From the NCBI GenBank assembly GCA_030596365.1, contig JAUVKG010000008.1, forward strand, positions 1-19,290: DNA of 19,290 nt. The letters are read 5' to 3'. The first letter of the stretch is position 1; each line of letters starts with the position of its first letter. Below the pieces are notes generated by a model. It saw only the letters and a program-made list of their open reading frames with translations. It did no database searches and was not told the origin of the DNA. The DNA is from Chlamydiota bacterium. GTDB taxonomy: Bacteria > Auribacterota > UBA3054 > B51-G9. Shown here one piece after another: positions 6,632 to 12,425 of this stretch. Both the position numbers and the translations under genes were made by a program.

Positions 6632-8305
6632 ATGAGTGAAACAAAACGAAAACGTCTTATTACAAAAACAATTAATAAATGCGTTAAAACAGCAAAAAAA
6701 ACAGGTTTTCTTACCTGGGAACAGTTTAATGATATTATCCCGGAAGATATTCCTTTTAAGGAACTTGAATTACTTCAGGTTGCTATTCAAAATGGTCTGG
6801 CAAAGAAAAATATTGAAATTCATGATAAAGCTTCTCAACAAGGTCCCGGAACAGAAGGCGAAGAAGAAATTTCAAATGAAAAATTTAATGCTGAATTAAA
6901 ACAATTACAAATGAACCAGCATCTTGATGATCCGGTGAAAATTTATCTTAAGCAAATGGGAAGAGTTCCTTTGCTGCCAAGGTCTCAGGAAGTTTCAATA
7001 TCGAAAGAAATTGAAAAGGCAAAGAAAAATATCAGAAAATATGTTTTTCGATTTGGAAATGTTGCTAAAGAAACTCTCGAATTAAGTGACCAATTATTGG
7101 AAGGTGCTGAACGATTTGACCATATTGTTGCTGAAAACACAAGGAAAAAATTAATAAGCCGGGATAATTATATTCGTTATATGAAACCGAAAAGACGGCA
7201 AATTCGCGATCTTGACAGGCAACTCAGAGTTTTATACTCGCGTTTACAACGGGATACAATTCGAGCAAAAGAACGTAATAAATTAGAGAAAGAGAAAAAT
7301 GAAAAAGATGAATCGCTTATAAATTTAATGAAAAAACTTGATTTTAAACAATCTATTATTGAAGAATTTGCTGAGATGCTCCTTATTTTGCACGATAAAG
7401 CAAAAGAATCAGAACAAGTTATTCTCGACCTGCAAGCTTCTGACAGAAGAGGAATAAAAAAACGTGTTGCACAGGAAGAAGCCAGAATTGCCGCTATTGA
7501 AAGACAATGCCGTATGCCGGCTAAAGATATTTATAGAAATATAAGCCACTTGAAAAAATGGACAGATGTTTCGAAAATTGAAAAAAGCAAAATGGTTGAA
7601 GCTAATCTTAGATTAGTTGTCAGCGTAGCTAAAAAATATATTAATCATGGTATGGATTTCCTAGACCTGATTCAGGAAGGTAATGCAGGACTGATGAAAG
7701 CAGTTGATAAATTTGAACACCAACGCGGCTTTAAATTTTCCACATACGCTACATGGTGGATCCGCCAGTCAGTTACAAGAGCTATTGCCGACCATGCCCG
7801 AACAATCCGAATTCCTGTTCATATGATTGAAACGATCAACAAATTAAGACGGTCTTCAAAACAGTTTGTTCAAAAAACCGGTATGGAGCCTTCACCGGAA
7901 GATATTGCTCATGAAGTAGAAGCAACAGCCGGTAAAGTCCACGGAATTTTAAAAATTGCACAATCTCCGATTTCGCTTCAGACACCTATTGGAGATGGTA
8001 ACGACAGTACTTTTGGTGATTTTATTGAGGATAAAAGCGCGGAAAGCCCTCTTTCGTCTGCAAATTATGATCTCCTTCGCGAACAGATTATGATGGTTCT
8101 TGATACCCTTAACGAAAGAGAGAAAAAAGTTATTATGCTGCGATTCGGCATTAAATATGGACCACCAAAAACTCTTGAAGAAGTGGGTAAAGTATTTAAT
8201 GTAACTCGCGAACGTGTAAGACAAATTGAATCAAAAGCGCTTAAAAAATTACGCCAGCCTCTTCGCAGCAGGCATATTGAACATTTCTTTAATGAAATGG
8301 AATGA
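6632..8305 (+). CDS. rpoD: Primary sigma factor RpoD (sigma-70)
   Basis: Housekeeping sigma subunit of RNA polymerase, 557 residues. A region 1.1-like segment covers about 8-62, region 1.2 about 97-130 (DDPVKIYLKQMGRVPLL), and a charged, helical non-conserved region about 131-310. Region 2 covers about 318-400 (VEANLRLVVSVAKKY, DLIQEGNAGLMKAVDKFE, FSTYATWWIRQS for -10 recognition), region 3 about 403-478, and region 4 about 490-545 with the -35-binding helix-turn-helix TLEEVGKVFNVTRERVRQIE. Region 1.1 and the large insertion mark a group 1 sigma factor rather than an RpoS or RpoH type. This fits the near-consensus -35/-10 promoters seen elsewhere in the window. The start follows an A-rich leader without a Shine-Dalgarno sequence. 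It is the last gene of the left-hand cluster. Confidence 0.96.
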   Translation: MSETKRKRLITKTINKCVKTAKKTGFLTWEQFNDIIPEDIPFKELELLQVAIQNGLAKKNIEIHDKASQQGPGTEGEEEISNEKFNAELKQLQMNQHLDDPVKIYLKQMGRVPLLPRSQEVSISKEIEKAKKNIRKYVFRFGNVAKETLELSDQLLEGAERFDHIVAENTRKKLISRDNYIRYMKPKRRQIRDLDRQLRVLYSRLQRDTIRAKERNKLEKEKNEKDESLINLMKKLDFKQSIIEEFAEMLLILHDKAKESEQVILDLQASDRRGIKKRVAQEEARIAAIERQCRMPAKDIYRNISHLKKWTDVSKIEKSKMVEANLRLVVSVAKKYINHGMDFLDLIQEGNAGLMKAVDKFEHQRGFKFSTYATWWIRQSVTRAIADHARTIRIPVHMIETINKLRRSSKQFVQKTGMEPSPEDIAHEVEATAGKVHGILKIAQSPISLQTPIGDGNDSTFGDFIEDKSAESPLSSANYDLLREQIMMVLDTLNEREKKVIMLRFGIKYGPPKTLEEVGKVFNVTRERVRQIESKALKKLRQPLRSRHIEHFFNEME

Positions 8306-8503
8306 AAATTATTTTGGATTTATGATTTATGATTTTGGATTTTTAATCCATTCAACTCCCCTCCAATTCCCCTCTTGAGAGGACCATGCGATTCCGCGTG
8401 CCCTGGGGAAGAGCGGAGTGGTATAATCCGCCGCTCCAATAATCCAATAATCCAATAATCCACCGCTCCACCAATCCATAAGCAAGATGCTTATGCTACT
8501 TTT
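8306..8503. repeat. Repeat-filled gap between rpoD and the secreted-protein gene
   Basis: No gene is visible in these 198 bases between convergent genes. They contain GGATTTATGATTTATGATT-type direct repeats (about 8315-8342), a C-rich hairpin-forming segment (CCCCTCTTGAGAGG, about 8371-8384, then GATTCCGCGTGCCCTGGGG), three tandem CCAATAAT octamers (8436-8459), and a hairpin with 7-bp arms, ATAAGCA-AGA-TGCTTAT (8478-8494), just past the stop of the minus-strand gene. The octamers and the hairpin both have relatives elsewhere in the window. Confidence 0.5.
8478..8494 (-). terminator. Hairpin at the 3' end of the secreted-protein gene (repeat family)
   Basis: Arms ATAAGCA and TGCTTAT pair perfectly around a 3-base loop, 9 bases past the TAG at 8504-8506. 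Read on the gene's strand it follows AAAAGTAGC, matching the AAGTAACA lead-in of the dapF and waaA copies. Its position suggests a terminator or mRNA-protecting stem, but no clear U-run follows. Confidence 0.45.
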
Positions 8504-8905
8504 CTAATACATTGACCTCTGGCGCCTGTATGCCTGATCGTTGACCGTAAAAGTATCTAAACAAGACTGTGTCATAGGATAATATCTAAAATTAGCAAGC
8601 GGAAGAAAAGGACCCATTGCATATCCCGGAATATAAAATACTAATTGAACAATTGACGCTTCATTATATTCATAATTGAAACTTGACTTTGTATATGCTT
8701 CGGCGCCGTCTCCCTGGGCAATAAGCGCAGCAGACATATATCCCATAACTTGAAACGGAACAATAACAGTGTCTCCCATTACAGCAAACGGGAAGGCAGC
8801 TCCGGCGGCAAGTTTAGAACCTTCAGCGGAAGAATTTATTAATAAAATTCCTACACAGCATATTGGAATAACGAATCGTGATATAAATTTATGTATTTTC
8901 AGCAT
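8504..8905 (-). CDS. Small secreted protein of unknown function
   Basis: I do not recognise the family. The 133-residue product starts with a basic stretch and a hydrophobic segment (residues 11-24), with a plausible signal peptidase site near SSA-EG (25-28), so it is probably exported. The mature part is rich in aromatic and small residues. It carries GDTVIVPFQVMGY (44-56), which loosely recalls the D-T-x-x-x-P motif of YceK-like outer-membrane proteins; that resemblance is weak and not a functional call. There is no lipobox cysteine at the cleavage site. It lies 36 nt downstream of the binding-protein gene on the same strand and could be its second cistron. No Shine-Dalgarno sequence is seen before the ATG at 8905. 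Confidence 0.6.
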   Translation of the reverse strand: MLKIHKFISRFVIPICCVGILLINSSAEGSKLAAGAAFPFAVMGDTVIVPFQVMGYMSAALIAQGDGAEAYTKSSFNYEYNEASIVQLVFYIPGYAMGPFLPLANFRYYPMTQSCLDTFTVNDQAYRRQRSMY

Positions 8906-8941
8906 ATTAAAATAATCGTGGTATAATTTATAAATATTTTT

Positions 8942-9745
8942 TTACGGAAGCGGTTTAACTTTTACTTGAATTTCAAAATATTTGTTTAAAATTCTACGTA
9001 AATCACCATTTTGCCGTGCGTGATTTATTATTTTGTTTAATCGGTGATACAAATAATCAGAACTTCTTTTTTTAGACATCGCCCACGCAAGACGATCATT
9101 TGAAAGCAACCACGGAAGAGCTGATAAATCGTTATTATCATTCGCGACTTTCAAAACAAAAGGAGCGTCATCAACGAAAACCTCAATTTTTCCTGATTTC
9201 AACGCATCAATTCCCTGAGCAGCATTACTAAAAGTTTGACATGTTGCTTTTTTAGCATTTTCTTTAACAAAAGTTTCGCCGGTAGTATCGTCGATACACC
9301 CCACTTTAAAACTTCTATATACATTTGTGTAGGAATTAAATTTGTCAAAATCATTTTTTCTTACAATTGCCATTAAACCGCTATTCATGTAAGGCTCAAC
9401 AAATCGCACGCGATCTTTTCTAATATCCGCGTCGGACATACCTGACATAATGATATCAATTTTACCTTTTTCGACTTCTGGAATTAAGTTTTTAAAAGGC
9501 ATAATTACATAATCTATTTTAGCGTCTAATTTTTTGCCGATATAATCTGCAAGTTCAGCTTCAATTCCACATATTTTATCACCTCTCTTATAAATTACCG
9601 GTGGATAATCAGGGCATACGCCAACGCGAATAACAGGAGTTCCATCAATATTTGACAAAGGACCTTTTGGTGTAGCAGAACATCCGAAAAGCAAAATCAA
9701 TGCAGTAACAGATAGAATTGTTTGTTTAAAGAATTTCATATTCAT
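8942..9745 (-). CDS. Lipoprotein amino-acid-binding protein (solute-binding family 3)
   Basis: Periplasmic-binding-protein-like protein of about 267 residues. A signal sequence ends in the lipobox LFGC (C22), so it should be a membrane-anchored lipoprotein. The GVCPDYPPVIYKRGDKICGIEAELA stretch, cut here to its keys DYPP and GIEAEL, and the GMSDADIRKDRVRFVEPY-type motif (keys MS, R, F-EPY) are typical of family 3 polar-amino-acid receptors. The ligand cannot be named. I place the start at ATG 9743-9745 because GGAG (9751-9754) lies five bases upstream. The longer open frame to 9787 would begin inside the -10 box of the promoter and is rejected. No permease or ATPase gene is next to it, so it is an orphan receptor here; the PPC-domain gene is divergent. 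Confidence 0.88.
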   Translation of the reverse strand: MNMKFFKQTILSVTALILLFGCSATPKGPLSNIDGTPVIRVGVCPDYPPVIYKRGDKICGIEAELADYIGKKLDAKIDYVIMPFKNLIPEVEKGKIDIIMSGMSDADIRKDRVRFVEPYMNSGLMAIVRKNDFDKFNSYTNVYRSFKVGCIDDTTGETFVKENAKKATCQTFSNAAQGIDALKSGKIEVFVDDAPFVLKVANDNNDLSALPWLLSNDRLAWAMSKKRSSDYLYHRLNKIINHARQNGDLRRILNKYFEIQVKVKPLP

Positions 9746-9785
9746 TTTTTCTCCATATTTGTGTTTTAAATAATTATCTGGTATC

Positions 9786-9815
9786 ATTATACCTATTAAG
9801 GCGTTGTTTTGTCAA
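9786..9815 (-). promoter_or_regulatory. Consensus sigma-70 promoter of the binding-protein gene
   Basis: On the minus strand, a perfect TTGACA (plus 9810-9815) and a perfect TATAAT (plus 9786-9791) are 18 bases apart. Transcription should start near 9779, about 35 nt before the ATG at 9745. This is the strongest promoter match in the window, and it fixes the start choice for the gene. Confidence 0.75.
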
Positions 9816-9845
9816 TGCTTAAACTTATTTTAATAGGAGATTTAT

Positions 9846-10289
9846 ATGAAATATTCAGAAGCTAAACAAGGGAGAATCTTTGTTATCAGACTTGAAGATG
9901 GTGATTGCCTTCACGAAAAAATAGAGAACTTCGCAAAAGAAAAATATATAAACGCAGCTTCGCTAATCGCTGTCGGCGGCGCTGATGAAGGAAGTAAACT
10001 TGTCGTCGGACCGGAAAACGGAAGAAGTACTCCGGTAGTTCCTATGGAAACAGTTTTGAATAATGTTTACGAAATTGCCGGTACAGGAACACTGTTCCCG
10101 GATGATGACGGAAATCCCATTCTTCATATGCATATCGCTTGCGGAAGAAAAACGGATTCAATTACAGGTTGTGTTCGCCGTGGAGTAAAGGTATGGCACG
10201 TTATGGAAATAGTTTTAACAGAGCTTACAGAAACATCAGCTGTTCGCGTGTTAGATCAAATAACAGGATTTGAACTATTACAACCATAA
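9846..10289 (+). CDS. PPC/DUF296-domain protein
   Basis: A 147-residue single-domain protein of the PPC (plants and prokaryotes conserved, formerly DUF296) fold. It starts with GRIFVIRLEDGDCLHEKI (9-26) and carries the histidine motif ILHMHIACGR (92-101) and RGVKVWHVMEIVLTEL (112-127). H94, H96 and H118 are positioned like the metal-binding histidines reported for bacterial PPC proteins, which form trimers. In plants the domain accompanies AT-hooks; none is present here, and the function of free-standing bacterial versions is unsettled. A good Shine-Dalgarno AGGAG (9835-9839) lies six bases before the ATG. It is divergent from the binding-protein gene and convergent with ssrA. Confidence 0.88.
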   Translation: MKYSEAKQGRIFVIRLEDGDCLHEKIENFAKEKYINAASLIAVGGADEGSKLVVGPENGRSTPVVPMETVLNNVYEIAGTGTLFPDDDGNPILHMHIACGRKTDSITGCVRRGVKVWHVMEIVLTELTETSAVRVLDQITGFELLQP

Positions 10290-10299
10290 ACTCTGATTT

Positions 10300-10345
10300 A
10301 CGGCACTATGCCGTGGCAGTCTTCATTCGCCTGCGTTGAATGAAG
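10300..10345. terminator. Two hairpins between the convergent PPC gene and ssrA
   Basis: ACGGCA-CTA-TGCCGT (10300-10314) and CTTCATTC-(9 nt)-GAATGAAG (10321-28/10338-45) are perfect inverted repeats in the 58 bases between the PPC stop and the tmRNA 3' end. Neither has a U-run on either strand, so they may be factor-assisted terminators or processing signals rather than classic intrinsic terminators. Confidence 0.4.
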
Positions 10346-10347
10346 AA

Positions 10348-10705
10348 TGGTGGAGGCGGCGGGAATCGAACCCGCGTCCTGAACATCTATCCATGCCATG
10401 TCTACATGCATAGTCGGTATATTGATGTTTAATCCATTGGCTGCCAGCCGACAGGCCACCGCAAGACGAGTTTACCTATTGTTTTACTTTATTGCCGATA
10501 GACAGAACAGTAAAGCTAGCCCGTAAGTCGTCGCCCCTTCATCATTGACAGGCAGCAATGATGAGAGACGCGTTGCTCTAAATTAAGCAGCGAGTGCGAA
10601 GTTGTTGTTCGCATTTGTTGTTTTGTCTGATTGATAACGCGGCCATCAGACTTCCGCGACACGCAACGGCACGGCCTCGACTCCAGTCGAACCCGGGGCG
10701 CCCCC
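10348..10705 (-). ncRNA. ssrA: Transfer-messenger RNA (tmRNA), one-piece
   Basis: Rescues stalled ribosomes and tags the unfinished proteins for proteolysis. On the minus strand, the 5' end GGGGGCGCCCCGGGTTCGAC and the 3' end GGTTCGATTCCCGCCGCC..CCACCA form the tRNA-like domain. The seven-base acceptor stem GGGGGCG/CGCCUCC pairs fully with one G-U, followed by discriminator A and an encoded CCA at 10348-10350. The T arm GCGGGTTCGATTCCCGC is intact. Total length is 358 nt, normal for one-piece tmRNA. The tag frame lies at 10583-10612. The uninterrupted middle excludes the permuted two-piece form of Alphaproteobacteria and some Cyanobacteria. The apparent protein frame inside it is a shadow. 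Confidence 0.95.
10583..10612 (-). other. tmRNA tag-peptide reading frame (ANNNFALAA)
   Basis: Codons GCG AAC AAC AAC TTC GCA CTC GCT GCT then TAA give A-N-N-N-F-A-L-A-A. The ALAA end is the usual degron recognised by Clp proteases. I infer GCG (10610-10612) as the resume codon because most tags begin with Ala; the frame stays open further upstream, so the exact first residue is not proven by sequence alone. Confidence 0.85.
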
Positions 10706-10752
10706 ATATCAAAGAACATTGGTTAAGGATTATAAATCCAACCTATTAACTA

Positions 10753-10761
10753 ATTATACCA
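10753..10761 (-). promoter_or_regulatory. Probable extended -10 promoter of ssrA
   Basis: On the minus strand TGGTATAAT is an extended -10 element (TG-N-TATAAT), with a weak TTGCTT 17 bases further upstream (plus 10776-10781). Start would be near 10746, leaving a short 5' leader of about 40 nt to be removed by RNase P. A second TATAAT at plus 10729-10734 is an alternative with no good -35 box. Confidence 0.5.
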
Positions 10762-10878
10762 GTTATGAGAATAAAAAGCAAAGTTATAAAGTAATATAAG
10801 CTTCCAGCTTACAAATAATATCTTGTTATAAATTAATTAATATGCTAACCTAAACAATGCAACAACGGCGACTGACGG

Positions 10879-10899
10879 ATCAAAGCAGGATGCTTTGAT
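10879..10899. repeat. Hairpin ATCAAAGCA-GGA-TGCTTTGAT (repeat family)
   Basis: Perfect 9-bp arms around a GGA loop, standing alone in the gap between ssrA and waaA. The core AGCAGGATGCTT closely matches the hairpin at 8478-8494 (AGCAAGATGCTT). The rest of the 255-base gap (10706-10960) is AT-rich and contains the ssrA promoter and the waaA terminator, with no gene visible. Confidence 0.55.
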
Positions 10900-10920
10900 T
10901 ACACTAAACTCTAATAAAAT

Positions 10921-10960
10921 CAAAAGCAAGAACCAGGCATACGCCGGTCACGTGCTTTTG
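10921..10960 (-). terminator. Terminator-like hairpin after waaA (repeat family)
   Basis: On the waaA strand CAAAAGCA and TGCTTTTG form a perfect 8-bp outer stem enclosing a GC-rich inner segment with CCGGCGTATG, followed by ATTTTATT. It begins directly after the stop codon. The T-rich tail supports termination. The sequence is shared with the dapF 3' end, so it is also a dispersed repeat. Confidence 0.55.
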
Positions 10961-12265
10961 TTACTTTAACAAGGAAAGAATTGTGTTGATGTTTTTTTGA
11001 GTTGCACCTTGCTGTGAGCGGATATAATTTTGTCCGTTAATAACCATTTGTGTAGTTATTTCAGAGTTGTTCCAGAGATCAATAACCGTTTTTGTAAGAT
11101 CGTTTTCATCGGTTACAATTTTTGCGCCGCCGTGTGATGCGAGCACATCAGCAATACCTCTAAAATTTCCTGTATATTTACCGTAAATCACTGGTAAACC
11201 AAGCCCCACCGGCTCAATCATATTTTGTCCTCCACCGGGTTTGAGTAAACTTTTACCGACATAAACTATTTTTGCAAGAGTATAGAGTCGAGCAAGTTCA
11301 CCAACCGTATCAAGAATAAAAATCTGTGTTTCGGGATTGTCAAATTTTTCACCTTTACTTCTTTGCCGTGGAATAAAACCGCGTGAAGAAACAAGTTTTG
11401 CGATGTCGGCGCCTCGTTCAGGATGACGTGGAACGATAATCAGCGCAGCATCGGGAAATTTTTCACGTAATTTTTCAAAAATATTTATAGCGATAGGATC
11501 TTCTCTACCGGTTTTTTCCAAAGCCGCAGCGAGAAAGACAGGAGTCCCCGGCTTAAGCGACAATTCATTTAAAAATTCGGTATCCGGAGTTGGTTTCTCA
11601 ATAATTTTAGCCGAATCAAATTTAATGTTTCCAATAATAGAAACTTTATTTTTATCTGCACCAATACCCATAATTCGTTCGGCGTCGTGATCGGTTTGCA
11701 TGTTAAAACGCGTAAAATTTTGCAAAACGTTTTTGATAAACGGCTTAACAAGTTTATATCTTGAAAATGATTTTTCTGAAATCCTGCCGTTTGCCAGAAC
11801 GAGTGGAATGTCGTATTTTGACAGTCCATAAACGAAATTCGGCCAGATTTCTGTTTCGACAATTACAGCGATTTTTGGATTAACCAAATTAATAATTCTA
11901 TTCATAACCGGCCTGAATTCAGTAGGAAAGAAAATTAGAACATCATCATCAGTGAGTTTTTTTGATGCAACTTCATATCCGGTTAAAGTAGTTACTGAAA
12001 CAACAAATTGATGACCGGGGCAAAGTGGTTTTAATTTTTCAATTAAAGTTGACGCGAGGTTGAATTCACCTACTGATACGGCGTGAATCCAGATGTTAGG
12101 TTTCCTTTGCAGTTTGTTTTTTATATTATTGGAAATAAAACCTGATCGGCGAAGGAAACTCAAACGGTACTTTCTTTTTGCAAGGACATAGGGAAGCCAC
12201 ACGGGAAGAGTTATTCCCGCAGCAATAGAACCGATGATGTTATAAGCAGTACTGTAGAAAGGCAT
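10961..12265 (-). CDS. waaA: 3-deoxy-D-manno-octulosonic acid transferase WaaA (KdtA)
   Basis: GT30 glycosyltransferase, 434 residues, that attaches Kdo from CMP-Kdo to lipid A precursor at the cytoplasmic face of the inner membrane. An N-terminal hydrophobic anchor covers about 9-29. The catalytic-base motif IHAVSVGE (60-67, E67) and ETEIWPN (137-143) lie in the first domain. The second domain carries GNIKFD (212-217), PRHPERG (279-285) and the CMP-Kdo-binding GGGQNMIEPVGLGLPV (344-359). Length and motifs are normal, and the gene implies an LPS-bearing outer membrane. No Shine-Dalgarno sequence precedes the ATG. Two hairpins and AT-rich repeats separate it from the FG-GAP gene upstream on the same strand. 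The final Lys-TAA lies inside the 3' repeat described above. Confidence 0.95.
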   Translation of the reverse strand: MPFYSTAYNIIGSIAAGITLPVWLPYVLAKRKYRLSFLRRSGFISNNIKNKLQRKPNIWIHAVSVGEFNLASTLIEKLKPLCPGHQFVVSVTTLTGYEVASKKLTDDDVLIFFPTEFRPVMNRIINLVNPKIAVIVETEIWPNFVYGLSKYDIPLVLANGRISEKSFSRYKLVKPFIKNVLQNFTRFNMQTDHDAERIMGIGADKNKVSIIGNIKFDSAKIIEKPTPDTEFLNELSLKPGTPVFLAAALEKTGREDPIAINIFEKLREKFPDAALIIVPRHPERGADIAKLVSSRGFIPRQRSKGEKFDNPETQIFILDTVGELARLYTLAKIVYVGKSLLKPGGGQNMIEPVGLGLPVIYGKYTGNFRGIADVLASHGGAKIVTDENDLTKTVIDLWNNSEITTQMVINGQNYIRSQQGATQKNINTILSLLK

Positions 12266-12279
12266 TGTAGTTCACTAAT

Positions 12280-12312
12280 CGCGCTTTAGCGCGAATTGCG
12301 CTGAGGCGCAAT
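12280..12312. repeat. Tandem hairpins upstream of waaA
   Basis: CGCGCT-TT-AGCGCG (12280-12293) and ATTGCGC-TGAG-GCGCAAT (12295-12312) are two adjacent perfect stems, unusually GC-rich for this region. On the minus strand they lie 15-47 bases before the waaA ATG and after the FG-GAP gene. They could end the upstream transcript or structure the waaA leader; no U-run follows. Confidence 0.5.
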
Positions 12313-12425
12313 GGTGTTCGGTAATTGGTATTCGGTAACCAGTAATCAGTAATCAATTATTCGTTATTAATTATTTTTCCACCTATTAACTAATAACTAA
12401 TAACTATTAACAATTATTCGTTATT
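12313..12425. repeat. Degenerate AT-rich short repeats
   Basis: GTAATTGG/GTATTCGG/GTAACCAG/GTAATCAG-like octamers run through 12319-12355, then TAACTAA units (12385-12405). The 15-mer CAATTATTCGTTATT occurs at 12354-12368 and again at 12411-12425, the second copy entering the last codons of the FG-GAP gene. Confidence 0.5.

Noticed and set aside
9787..9787. Longer N-terminus for the binding protein starting at 9787
   Set aside because: This ATG overlaps the -10 box of a consensus promoter, and the ATG at 9745 has a Shine-Dalgarno sequence and gives a normal lipoprotein signal.
10516..10719. Minus-strand open frame over the 5' half of tmRNA
   Set aside because: The bases are explained by the tmRNA acceptor stem, tag and pseudoknots; the translation is arginine-rich nonsense.
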